IMG/VR virus record: IMGVR_UViG_3300010343_000011
Coordinates: 1-29,640 of that record
DNA: 29,640 nucleotides
Reading direction: 5' to 3' (one strand)
DNA from: a virus
Below are positions 20,493 to 27,404 of the stretch, piece after piece (positions within the stretch are counted from its first letter, which is position 1; the number at the start of each line of letters is the position of its first letter). Under the pieces are notes generated by a model. The model saw only the letters and a list, made by a program, of their open reading frames with translations, searched no databases and was not told the origin of the DNA. Both the position numbers and the translations under genes were made by a program.

Positions 20493-21067
20493 GCGCGATT
20501 AGGCCAGGGTTTACGAGAATTTCATCAGTTGCAAGCGCCTTTGCTGGATATGCTGGTATCTTACCGGCAGTTTTAGAGAATGCACGAGACAGAGGTGAGC
20601 GTGTACATAAGATTATATACAACATTATGTCAGATCTTCCAGTTCCAAACGAGATGTACAAATTCAAGGACACAACGCTGCACACCTATTTGGAATCATG
20701 GTCGCAATTCTATTCCCCTTACCTTGGATCTAAGATTGTCCTACAGGAAGAGCGCATAGATGATGATGCTACCATGTTGACAGGAGAACCCGACCTTATC
20801 ATTGAGCACCAGGGCAAGCTAAAGCTGTTCGACTGGAAGTGTTCTTATTCTGTGGGAAAACATTGGCGGCTTCAAGGCTCTGGTTATCATTACCTGGCAA
20901 GCACGGCCGGCCTTAAAGTCGATGAGATCTACTTTATCAAGCTAGACAAGAACGGCAAGCCGCCTATTGTTACGCAGTACGTGCCGAGCTGGGAGCAGTT
21001 TTTCTCGGCCTATGATCTGTATAAAGAATACTTGAAAGATATAAAGTGCAATCTCGAGGACGAATGA
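20489..21067 (+). CDS. PD-(D/E)XK nuclease (RecB/Cas4-like)
   Basis: Start set at GTG 20489, which overlaps the previous stop in GTGA and has AGGTGG seven nt upstream; a TTG at 20468 lacks a site. The 192-aa product has the RecB-family order: N-terminal helices with GERVH (H40), LTGEPDLII (E100, D102), KLFDWKCSY (D115, K117) and LQGSGYHYL (Q129...Y). These are the metal and catalytic residues of the PDDEXK_1 group. With RecT it forms a two-gene recombination pair: the nuclease resects DNA ends and RecT anneals single strands. Confidence 0.85.
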   Translation: MSAIRPGFTRISSVASAFAGYAGILPAVLENARDRGERVHKIIYNIMSDLPVPNEMYKFKDTTLHTYLESWSQFYSPYLGSKIVLQEERIDDDATMLTGEPDLIIEHQGKLKLFDWKCSYSVGKHWRLQGSGYHYLASTAGLKVDEIYFIKLDKNGKPPIVTQYVPSWEQFFSAYDLYKEYLKDIKCNLEDE

Positions 21068-21228
21068 AAGAACCTATTATCGTTTTCAATTGGTTTTTGG
21101 GATCCGAGATTGTTCAAATCAAAGTCAGAGAATGTGATGCAGAATCTAGCATTGACGCGCTAGGAATGGCAAAAAACATAATCAAAGAATTGAAAGAGTT
21201 AAAGAAAATTGAAAAAAAGGATGAGTGA
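21064..21228 (+). CDS. 54-aa charged protein of unknown function
   Basis: ATG 21064 overlaps the nuclease stop in ATGA, with GAGGA upstream. MKEPIIVFNWFLGSEIVQIK, then a helical part (SIDALGMAKNIIKELKELKK) and a Lys-rich end. Small and helical, no motif. Ends just before the membrane peptide gene. Confidence 0.65.
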   Translation: MKEPIIVFNWFLGSEIVQIKVRECDAESSIDALGMAKNIIKELKELKKIEKKDE

Positions 21229-21360
21229 ATGGAAAAGTGGATTATAGCTTACTTTATATTGGATTTAATATTCAAAGTTGCTATATTGGTATGCATGTAT
21301 TTTTCAATTAAAGTAAACGATTTGTTTATATCATTTTTAAAAAGGAACGGACATGAGTAA
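21229..21360 (+). CDS. 43-aa membrane peptide overlapping the recT start
   Basis: ATG 21229 directly follows the previous stop (TGAATG): MEKWIIAYFILDLIFKVAIL, then VCMYFSIKVNDLFISFLKRN. Residues about 4-27 form one membrane segment. It ends 8 nt inside the recT gene, so the two are coupled. Too short for any family; the tight packing and lack of stops support it. Confidence 0.6.
   Translation: MEKWIIAYFILDLIFKVAILVCMYFSIKVNDLFISFLKRNGHE
21259..21287 (+). promoter_or_regulatory. Possible internal promoter before recT
   Basis: TTGGAT (21259-21264), 17-nt spacer, TATATT (21282-21287) preceded by TGC; the extended -10 is the same TGCTATATT 9-mer as in the early switch. It would start a transcript near 21294, about 60 nt before recT. 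Confidence 0.4.
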
Positions 21361-22192
21361 AGAACTGGCAATACAAGAACCACAATTCGATTTGCTCGGT
21401 GATATCGAGCAAACGCAGAACGCTGTAAAGAAATTACTTCAAACTAAGCACTACCAGGCTTTGGGTGAAGCTGGCATATTCGCTATCATACAGAAGGCGA
21501 AAAGCCTAAAGATTAATGCAGTTGATGCGCTAGGTGGCGGTCTCTACTTCACTAATGGGAAGGTAGGCATGAGCGCCGAGATGATGAACACGCTTATCAG
21601 AAGCCATGGGCACAGCATTACAAAGGACACAAAATCCAATGACCAAATCTGTATACTTCATGGAAAAAGAGCCGATAACGGCGATACATGGACAGAAAGT
21701 TTTAGCATTGAGGACGCCAAACGGGCTGGTATTTTTAAAGATGCTACACCTTGGGGAAAGTATCCCCGCAACATGTGCTTTAACCGTGCGTTATCCAACT
21801 TGGCTAGACAGCTATTCCCCGATGTAATCAAGGGATGCTATGAGATAGACGAACTTAAAAGCTTTGCAGAGGCGCCAGCCCAGAACTTTAGCAAGATGGC
21901 AACGGCTGATGTCGAAATGATCGTCGAATTGACTGAAGAGGCTATTGAATCATTCTACAAAGAATTTAATGGCGATATACAGGCAACTAAAGATTACGTT
22001 CAGATGTGCATGGGTAAAAAAGCCAAGAAGGGTGAAATATTCACTGAATCCCAATTCATCGCCGAAATACAGAAAGATATTCCTTCTGCTCATAAAGGAT
22101 ATTCCGCCTGGAAGGCTAAGCAAAAGCCTGTCGAGATCGCAATGGTTGAAACCCCGAGCATGGATCCTGTAAGCCTTAATGAGATGCAATGA
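21353..22192 (+). CDS. recT: RecT-like single-strand annealing protein
   Basis: A 279-aa protein. The central part shows the RecT pattern: FAIIQKAKSLKINAVDALGG, LYFTNGKVGMSAEMMNTLIR, SHGHSITKDTKSNDQICILH, a substrate-like SFSIEDAKRAGIF and the hallmark TPWGKYPRNMCFNRALSNLA with RQLFPDVIKGCYEIDEL. The last 90 residues are helical and variable (VEMIVELTEEAIESFYKEFN). It would pair complementary single strands made by the nuclease at 20489-21067. AAAAGGAAC precedes ATG. Ends in an ATGA overlap with the last gene. Confidence 0.85.
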   Translation: MSKELAIQEPQFDLLGDIEQTQNAVKKLLQTKHYQALGEAGIFAIIQKAKSLKINAVDALGGGLYFTNGKVGMSAEMMNTLIRSHGHSITKDTKSNDQICILHGKRADNGDTWTESFSIEDAKRAGIFKDATPWGKYPRNMCFNRALSNLARQLFPDVIKGCYEIDELKSFAEAPAQNFSKMATADVEMIVELTEEAIESFYKEFNGDIQATKDYVQMCMGKKAKKGEIFTESQFIAEIQKDIPSAHKGYSAWKAKQKPVEIAMVETPSMDPVSLNEMQ

Positions 22193-22620
22193 TGGAATCG
22201 GATGATAAATTCATGGAAGACTACGAAAAATTCGTGATGTTAACGAAATGGCCAGAGGGAACCACAGAAAAGCAAAAGCAATGGATTTTTCAAAGCCTAC
22301 AAGAGAAAGCGAAAGAAAAGACATCAATATATGTTCTCTATCGTCCAAGTTGTGGGTGTGATTATTTTGAAAGTGTGTTACTAGATCGCTTTCCTATGAG
22401 CCCTAAGATTTTCTGTAAATGCGAAGATTGCGGTAAAGTATCATTGCATGAAATTGTTGAACCTATCGAATTCTATATCCCTTTAACCAAACAGATTTTT
22501 TTGCTTGAAGATCTCAGAGATATGCCAATCATGGATGGACCGCAGAAACCATATCTAGAAGCATATAAAATGGAAGCCATCATGCAGTTTCTAGAAAAGA
22601 AATGTGAGGAAGAAGAATAG
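22189..22620 (+). CDS. 143-aa Cys-containing protein of unknown function
   Basis: Two ATG codons in a row (22189, 22192). MMESDDKFMEDYEKFVMLTK, then YRPSCGCDYFESVLLDRFPM and KIFCKCEDCGKVSLHEIVEP. CGC near residue 56 and CKCEDC near residue 77 make a probable zinc site inside an otherwise helical, acidic protein. Last gene of the rightward operon, followed by the terminator. No family recognised. Confidence 0.7.
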   Translation: MMESDDKFMEDYEKFVMLTKWPEGTTEKQKQWIFQSLQEKAKEKTSIYVLYRPSCGCDYFESVLLDRFPMSPKIFCKCEDCGKVSLHEIVEPIEFYIPLTKQIFLLEDLRDMPIMDGPQKPYLEAYKMEAIMQFLEKKCEEEE

Positions 22621-22633
22621 CGATGCTGAATTA

Positions 22634-22671
22634 AGGCTCGCTATTCTAGAGAATATGAATAGCGGCCTTTT
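22634..22671 (+). terminator. Rho-independent terminator of the recombination operon
   Basis: AGGC-T-CGCTATTC (22634-22646), loop 22647-22656, GAATAGCG-GCCT (22657-22668), then TTTT. A 12-bp stem with one bulged T. It ends the plus-strand operon 14 nt after the last stop. Confidence 0.85.
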
Positions 22672-22675
22672 CCCT

Positions 22676-22825
22676 CTATTTCTTTTTCTTCTTCATCATG
22701 GCTTTCTTGCCCATAGTGCATACCTTGTCGCGCTTCTTATCTTCTTTTTCAAGATGCTTCAAGTCTTTGTGGGCTTTGCCTTTCTTGGGTACTTCTTTTT
22801 CAATTTTGCGAATTTCCTTATCTAT
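22676..22825 (-). CDS. Possible short Lys-rich protein with unusual start
   Basis: The minus strand here is open for about 49 codons and strongly coding-like in bias: DKEIRKIEKEVPKKGKAHKD, then LKHLEKEDKKRDKVCTMGKK, ending in a lysine run. The only candidate starts are ATA near 22825 (after AGGTG) or TTG at 22762; no ATG or GTG fits. A basic tail like this is typical of small phage proteins in fibre regions. It may be a real gene with a rare start or a decayed one. The plus-strand reading is hydrophobic only because it opposes the lysine codons. Confidence 0.3.
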   Translation of the reverse strand: MDKEIRKIEKEVPKKGKAHKDLKHLEKEDKKRDKVCTMGKKAMMKKKKK

Positions 22826-22887
22826 GGTACACCTATAGCCTTATTGTGGAGGTTGTTATGACTAGACCAAATGGAAAATGGATTACA

Positions 22888-23037
22888 TTACTTTTTCCCT
22901 TTCTTTTTGGGAATTTTTGCTCCGCCGCGTCTTGCAACATCAAGAGCTATTGCGATTGCTTGTTTATGTGGTTTTCCAGCCGCTTCTTCGGTTGAAATAT
23001 TCTTGCCGATATTCTTCTTACCTTTCTTAAGTGGCAT
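22888..23037 (-). CDS. 49-aa basic protein
   Basis: Start at ATG 23035-23037, one base overlap with the previous stop (TAATG). MPLKKGKKNIGKNISTEEAA, then GKPHKQAIAIALDVARRGGA and KIPKKKGKK. The segment KQAIAIALxxARRxG is the hallmark of a common family of tiny phage/plasmid basic proteins (DUF6496-like, by memory) of unknown role. It is a probable nucleic acid or virion packing peptide. Confidence 0.7.
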   Translation of the reverse strand: MPLKKGKKNIGKNISTEEAAGKPHKQAIAIALDVARRGGAKIPKKKGKK

Positions 23038-23318
23038 TATAGTATTCCTTCGCTTATTTTTTTCAGTGATTGCAGGCCCATTTCTTCCTGATGAATGGCT
23101 ATAGGCCAATACCCCTCAATGTTAGTTATTGTAACTTTGACCCTATTGTAATAAACAAACAAGAACTTCGGTTCTCCGTTTTCGGTAATTATTTCATATT
23201 TCTCTATGCATAGTTTATCAAATTCAGTTTTAACTTTATCACCATATACAAAATTTAAATGACCTACAATCTCTTCCAAAGTAGGATCGATGCCTTTTTG
23301 TAGTGCAATCACTTTCAT
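23037..23318 (-). CDS. 93-aa protein of unknown function, downstream of fibre gene
   Basis: MKVIALQKGIDPTLEEIVGH, then LNFVYGDKVKTEFDKLCIEK and KFLFVYYNRVKVTITNIEGY. Mixed alpha/beta, preceded by AGGATAAA; the ribosome site sits in the last codons of the 849-aa fibre gene. A chaperone or partner of the fibre is possible by position, since fibre genes are often followed by assembly factors. Confidence 0.65.
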   Translation of the reverse strand: MKVIALQKGIDPTLEEIVGHLNFVYGDKVKTEFDKLCIEKYEIITENGEPKFLFVYYNRVKVTITNIEGYWPIAIHQEEMGLQSLKKISEGIL

Positions 23319-23319
23319 T

Positions 23320-25869
23320 TTATCCTGCCGTTGTTAGCGCTGTCCATGTAGTACCTGAACCGCTTGATGAATTGATATAGGCCCTGTTATTGACTGTTGT
23401 TCCATCCGATCGAAGATAGAGCGACCCTTGAGGAGCTGACACAGAACCGTTTGGAGAACCTGCACCTCCCATAATCTGCGGCCCTGCTGGAAGCGCGATG
23501 ACTGGCCCAAAGGGTTGAGGGTTCTGCGTTGTCGGGTTGATCGTTGAAGAGCTACCGCTGAATGATAGAGGGCTATAATTCAACCTGCCAGATCCTGTGA
23601 TTGCGTTCGTATTGGTCGATTGGACATCACATTCAAATAGCTGAACGGTAGTTCCTGTTCCGATCGAGATAGCTGATGCCGACCCTGCAGTAAACCTGCT
23701 GAAAAAAGCTATTGTAGTGCCCGTTCCTGCTGTCGTAAGTGCTATAGTGTTTACAGGTCGAGAATTAATAATACAGTTTCTCAGCGTGAAAATACCCGAT
23801 GAAGAAGTCGTGAGTGGGAATTCAAGACGGCTATTATCTATAGTAATATTAGTCGCAGATGTTGTGCTTGCATTTGTGCTAGCTCCTGAATTCAGCAGGA
23901 ATGAGGAGAAGATGTATGCATTTCCAGCCCCGCTGTAGTTGAAATAGCTACCAGTAGCGCCACAGTCACCATTACAACTATATAGGTTTACAGATGAGCT
24001 TGCGCTTGAGCTTGAATAGGATATACCAGTTGCATTGTTGGCATTGAGGAAACAGTTTTCGAGGTTAACGACAGAGGCAGCCGATCCAGTAACGGCTAGG
24101 AAGTTATCCCCATTTGTCTTAAGCTGAATACTTGATATCGTTACAGTTCCAGCGCTTGAGAATGATGCCTTACCTAAAATGATAACATTGGGTGTTAATT
24201 CATCTCCTAAGAAAGCTGTAAGATTAACCCCGGCTTTAAGTGTAATATTCTCTGTATAAGTTCCTGGTCGAATGAATATATCTTGACCAGAAACGGCGGC
24301 TGTTATTGCTGATTGAATAGTTGCAAATGTTCCTCTAGCTCCAATTGCGCTTGCAGAATCAACAACAAAAGGTGTTAGGAATGCTCTATCTTCGACGGTA
24401 AGATTTCCACCCTGATTATGCGTCATGGTAATCTGTGCTGTTGTCGTCCCGTCGACTATGCCATTAACATTTATGTTGTTGCCCGATGGAGATATAGCGC
24501 CACCGTCATCTGGCGTTAGTGTCAATGTCGAAGCTGGTGCATTAGCTTTAAGGTTTAGGGTGTTTGTGCCTGTTGTAAAAGTGATAGATCCGTCTGTGCT
24601 AGTAAGCAATGCAAAGGCTGGATCTGCGCCTGTAGCTCCAATGAGAACTGTTCCATTATTTCCAACCGATAAAGATGTCAGGCTGCCAGCACCATTGCCT
24701 ATTTGCACCGCATGGTTGGTTGTACCTGATACGTTGATTGTAGCTGTACCTCCTAAAGAAACAGGAGATCCGGTAACCGTGATATTGCTGCCATTGGCAA
24801 GCGTTATCGAACTATTGGCAAGCGCTGAATTTGGTACGCTAATCAACCCAATCGATAGTGTGTTTGCGCCTGTGGTAAGCGTTACGCCTTGCGTGCCTGC
24901 TACCGTTCCAAAAACTGGGGCGGCTCCTGTTGCACCAATCAATACTTGGCCATTAGTGCCAGCGTTTGTAACTCCAATAGGAGATGTGCCATTGCCATAT
25001 TGAACGCCATTTAATGCAATAGTAGAGACTCCAGTACCACCGTTTGAAACGCTAACCGGAACGGATAGGGAAACTGTTGTCGATCCCCCTAGGTTAATGC
25101 TTCCTCCTCCTGTTAACCCAGTGCCAGCAGTGATTGTAAAGCCATTAGAGACGACCGCTCCAGCTGTTACTGTGAAGTTAGTGGCATTGAAACTTGCAAC
25201 GCCCTTCTGTACGGATGTAGCATTTGCAACAGTCAATGTCACTGTAGACCCAGATCCTGATGTGCTGATCCCTTGGGCAGCTGTTCCTATGATATTTAAG
25301 TTACCAGCAGATGGGACTGCGCTCCCTGAATCTTCGGTAAACTGAATGGGAACAACACCAGATGATGTAATAGTGGTAGCTCCTGCCACACCGTCAGGAT
25401 TTGTAAGAGATATGCCAGTACCAGGAATGAATGTCCGATTGACGAAAGTATTGGCTCCCGTCTGTACAACATATCCATTGCCAGGGAGATTATTCAAAGC
25501 AAGCAAGCTACCTGTTGGCGTGATCGTTAAAGTGCTGCCAGATCCGGTCGTTGTTAAACCGCTTGCGCCAACAACTCCAATGACACCACCAGATTGCGTT
25601 GCGGATCCAGTGTTGCCCATGAGGGACGTTGTACCGCCGCCTCCCCCGCCTCCCCCTGTATTTGTGATGACAATGGAACCTGGTCCGTTAGTGATCGAAA
25701 TGCCAGTTCCTGCTGTCAATGTGCTGATATTGCAATGAGTACTCCCAGCGTTTAAAGCAGTACTACCTATAAGCAATTGACCATCAAGTAGCATTGTAGC
25801 TTGTGGGATTGTTTGTCCCGAAAAGTCAAAATTACCTGCATAGAGCACATTATTTGCAGTTCCTGGCAT
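23320..25869 (-). CDS. Tail fibre/tailspike-like protein with beta-helix region
   Basis: An 849-aa Thr/Ser/Gly/Asn-rich protein. N-terminus (LYAGNFDFSGQ ... QLLIGSTA) is shared with the 320-aa adhesin, probably the virion attachment part. Residues about 70-80 are a run of eight glycines; 80-480 hold many irregular TGxGxSLTNxxG-type beta repeats with recurring VLIGATGAxP; 520-760 look like a right-handed pectin-lyase-like beta helix (RGTFATIQSAITAAVSGQDI, FIRPGTYTENITLKAG, and stacked NxT/NxL turns). The C-terminus APQGSLYLRSDGTTVNNRAY ... TTWTALTTAG is typical of phage fibre tips. It binds the host surface; the beta helix could carry glycan-binding or cleaving activity, but no catalytic triad can be assigned by eye. 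Confidence 0.85.
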   Translation of the reverse strand: MPGTANNVLYAGNFDFSGQTIPQATMLLDGQLLIGSTALNAGSTHCNISTLTAGTGISITNGPGSIVITNTGGGGGGGGTTSLMGNTGSATQSGGVIGVVGASGLTTTGSGSTLTITPTGSLLALNNLPGNGYVVQTGANTFVNRTFIPGTGISLTNPDGVAGATTITSSGVVPIQFTEDSGSAVPSAGNLNIIGTAAQGISTSGSGSTVTLTVANATSVQKGVASFNATNFTVTAGAVVSNGFTITAGTGLTGGGSINLGGSTTVSLSVPVSVSNGGTGVSTIALNGVQYGNGTSPIGVTNAGTNGQVLIGATGAAPVFGTVAGTQGVTLTTGANTLSIGLISVPNSALANSSITLANGSNITVTGSPVSLGGTATINVSGTTNHAVQIGNGAGSLTSLSVGNNGTVLIGATGADPAFALLTSTDGSITFTTGTNTLNLKANAPASTLTLTPDDGGAISPSGNNINVNGIVDGTTTAQITMTHNQGGNLTVEDRAFLTPFVVDSASAIGARGTFATIQSAITAAVSGQDIFIRPGTYTENITLKAGVNLTAFLGDELTPNVIILGKASFSSAGTVTISSIQLKTNGDNFLAVTGSAASVVNLENCFLNANNATGISYSSSSASSSVNLYSCNGDCGATGSYFNYSGAGNAYIFSSFLLNSGASTNASTTSATNITIDNSRLEFPLTTSSSGIFTLRNCIINSRPVNTIALTTAGTGTTIAFFSRFTAGSASAISIGTGTTVQLFECDVQSTNTNAITGSGRLNYSPLSFSGSSSTINPTTQNPQPFGPVIALPAGPQIMGGAGSPNGSVSAPQGSLYLRSDGTTVNNRAYINSSSGSGTTWTALTTAG

Positions 25870-25876
25870 ATTTTAC

Positions 25877-26074
25877 CTATTTTGTTGGGCCTGTTGGGCC
25901 GATGATTTTATGCGGAGGGACGCCAGGCGATAGCGTTCTTGTCTCGTATTCATAGAGTTTCATGATGCCTTCTTCGACAACTTCAACAGCTTCTGCGTCT
26001 TCTTTTGGATGTGTCGCAATCCACTGGCAGCCTGTATTGATGATCAGCGTGAGGAAGAAAATTAGCTTTTTCAT
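25877..26074 (-). CDS. Small lipoprotein-like protein
   Basis: 65 aa: MKKLIFFLTLIINTGCQWIA is a signal peptide with a cysteine after ...NTG, like a lipobox except for Asn at -3. The mature part is acidic (HPKEDAEAVEVVEEGIMKLY) and ends in a short Pro/Gly stretch (PHKIIGPTGPTK). Candidates are an outer spanin (Rz1-like) or an envelope-modifying lipoprotein; no inner spanin overlaps it. The ATG lacks a clear ribosome site, and the structured element at 26081-26425 begins 6 nt upstream, so insertion of that element may have removed its natural leader. Confidence 0.65.
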   Translation of the reverse strand: MKKLIFFLTLIINTGCQWIATHPKEDAEAVEVVEEGIMKLYEYETRTLSPGVPPHKIIGPTGPTK

Positions 26075-26080
26075 CCGATT

Positions 26081-26425
26081 GGCGGCGTGGAAACCCAGTC
26101 CTTTAGGACAGGGAGGAAACGCCGCTCCTTAAATTTTAAAAACGCCGGTCTTTCCCGGCTGCCAGCCCGTAAGGGCCTTGTAACGGAACCTTTCGGTTCG
26201 CTCCCCTCGACAAAGTTGTATAGCGGCACGAACTCTAATCCGTTTCGTGCTTACCCTTTTGCTTGTCTGCAACCAGAGCTTCGAGAGGGCAGAACTGAGG
26301 AAGCATTCTGCCGTCGGTTTTTGGCCTCTATACAACGTAGCTACCTTGTCAATAGCTTAGTCTGGTCAACCAAGACTTGAGTTTCATCCCAAGCCTCTCC
26401 CTTTAGGGAGGGGTCGTTGACACAA
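26081..26425 (-). mobile_element. Non-coding, highly structured element with IS200/IS605-like ends (orphan omega-RNA/HEARO-like)
   Basis: 345 bp between two fibre-region genes with no convincing gene. Both ends carry a hairpin with a TTTA loop (plus strand): 26094-26113 (CCC-A-GTCC/GGAC-A-GGG inside an outer 7-bp stem GCGGCGT/ACGCCGC, 26082-26088 with 26119-26125, with AGGAAACG after the hairpin) and 26394-26413 (CCTCTCCC/GGGAGGGG, then TCGTTGAC). Such end hairpins are the hallmark of IS200/IS605-group elements and of the scaffold ends of TnpB/IscB guide RNAs. The interior has stems at 26144-26159, 26165-26176, 26186-26199, 26226-26250 and 26288-26312, two of them enclosed by a 9-bp pairing GTTGTATAG/CTATACAAC (26215-26223 with 26328-26336). 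GTCAAC (26365-26370) can pair GTTGAC (26416-26421). No tnpA, tnpB or iscB gene is present. Strand is uncertain; minus fits better with ATGA just past the 26081 end. Confidence 0.5.
26129..26360 (-). ncRNA. Candidate structured RNA core
   Basis: The multi-stem centre of the element above, listed apart because it may be a transcript in its own right. Five perfect 4- to 7-bp hairpins, two of them branching from the 9-bp stem 26215-26223/26328-26336, give the multi-branch fold expected of large regulatory or guide RNAs. Short frames cross it on both strands (68 codons minus, 97 codons plus) but both have random-like composition. Alternatives considered: group I or II intron (no core motifs found) and decayed transposon. 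Confidence 0.45.
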
Positions 26426-26432
26426 ATCTCCT

Positions 26433-27395
26433 TTAAGATAAACAATATTCTACTACGATAAGTACTCCAGGTGCTCCAGCACCTCCTGACCTTGCAGATT
26501 GCGAGGCAGCATTAATTGCACCGCTTCCTCCAGCACCAAATCCAGTACCAGCTGATCCTCCAAAACTGCCACCAAGACTTGATTTACCACCACTTCCCCA
26601 TTGGCTATTAGCACCAGAGCCGCCAACTTGTAGATTTGTTGAACCAAAACCCCAGCCACCAATGCTTCCAGGGCCAGCTGCAGTTGATCCAGTTCCGCCA
26701 GTTCCTCCTGATCCTTGATTACCAGATGAAGATGTCCCAGCAGCACCTGTTGATCCTCCAGTTCCTCCAATAGCAGAAATCAATGTGCTGCCTAAACTAC
26801 TAGTTCCGCCAGTTCCGCCTGTTGTTCCGCTTGCAGGTGTTCCTCCAGCTCCAGCAGAATAGGTTTCAGAAACTCCAATAGTTGCAGCGCTGAAAATAGC
26901 AGTTGTTAATTCTCCAGCACCACCCCCACCACCAGCTGACCATTGACTAGCTCCTGTAGAAGCTGCACCACCACCAGAACCTCCTCCTCCTAAACAAAAA
27001 ACTTGGCAATAAAGCATTCCTGAAGTTGGTGTATATGTCCCAGATGTTCCGGTTAATTCTTGGATCACTACCGAAAAATTACCAGCTACTTGAAGAGAAA
27101 CCGATCCCCCTAAAGCAACTGCGCCACCACCAGAAAGGCCAGATCCTGCAATGACATTAATAGTTGAATTTTGGAGCGCTATATTAGGAACGTTTGCAAG
27201 GCTAAAATCTAGCGTTCCTGGCCCTGTAGCAATCGAAACACCGTTTGATCCTGTCGGAACATAGGGACGAATAAATGGAGCAACTGTCGCCCCAACAAGT
27301 AGTTCTCCATTGAGATTGATTTGCCCGGAAACTGGATATGTTCCTGTAAAGTCAATGTTGTCAGCGTAAAGCGTGCTTCCAGAAATGCCGGCCAT
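26433..27395 (-). CDS. Glycine-rich tail adhesin
   Basis: 320 aa. N-terminal 30 residues (GSTLYADNIDFTGTYPVSGQ) parallel those of the 849-aa fibre; a beta region follows to about 115; residues 115-140 (SGTYTPTSGMLYCQVFCLGG) begin a glycine-rich receptor-binding domain that runs to the end (GGGGSGGGAAST, GGTGGTGSTAAGPGS, GGSAGTGFGAGGSGA) and closes with APGVLIVVEYCLS. The YTP-x-SG-xxxxxVxxxGGGG pattern is the common Gly-rich adhesin domain of phage fibres, related in style to T-even gp38, where polyglycine loops choose the receptor. AAAAAGGAAAA precedes ATG. Confidence 0.85.
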   Translation of the reverse strand: MAGISGSTLYADNIDFTGTYPVSGQINLNGELLVGATVAPFIRPYVPTGSNGVSIATGPGTLDFSLANVPNIALQNSTINVIAGSGLSGGGAVALGGSVSLQVAGNFSVVIQELTGTSGTYTPTSGMLYCQVFCLGGGGSGGGAASTGASQWSAGGGGGAGELTTAIFSAATIGVSETYSAGAGGTPASGTTGGTGGTSSLGSTLISAIGGTGGSTGAAGTSSSGNQGSGGTGGTGSTAAGPGSIGGWGFGSTNLQVGGSGANSQWGSGGKSSLGGSFGGSAGTGFGAGGSGAINAASQSARSGGAGAPGVLIVVEYCLS

Positions 27396-27404
27396 TTTTC
27401 CTTT

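Noticed and set aside
22604-22861. Plus-strand hydrophobic frame after the recombination operon
   Set aside because: It crosses the terminator at 22634-22671 and is hydrophobic only because it opposes lysine codons of the minus strand. The plus frame at 22871-23104 is likewise a shadow of the 49-aa basic gene.
24425-25003. Long plus-strand frame (192 codons) rich in Pro, Val and Ala opposite the large fibre gene
   Set aside because: Its composition is the direct result of reading Gly/Thr/Asn-rich fibre codons backwards; no ribosome site, and the minus frame has clear fibre domains. The same applies to the plus frames at 25097-25738, 23717-23938, 28608-28850 and 29298-29546.
25620-25680. Run of glycine codons in the large fibre as a phase-variable tract
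   Set aside because: The eight glycine codons use mixed third bases, so the DNA is not a simple homopolymer or short repeat likely to slip.
26129-26360. Group I or group II intron
   Set aside because: No group I P7/P3 core motifs or group II domain V hairpin could be found, and the flanks are separate genes rather than halves of one gene.
26087-26380. 97-codon plus frame and 68-codon minus frame across the structured element
   Set aside because: Both have random-like residue order and cross many perfect hairpins; the RNA structure explains the sequence better. The end of the minus frame (QPGKTGVFKI) could be a remnant of an IscB-like C-terminus but is too short to claim.
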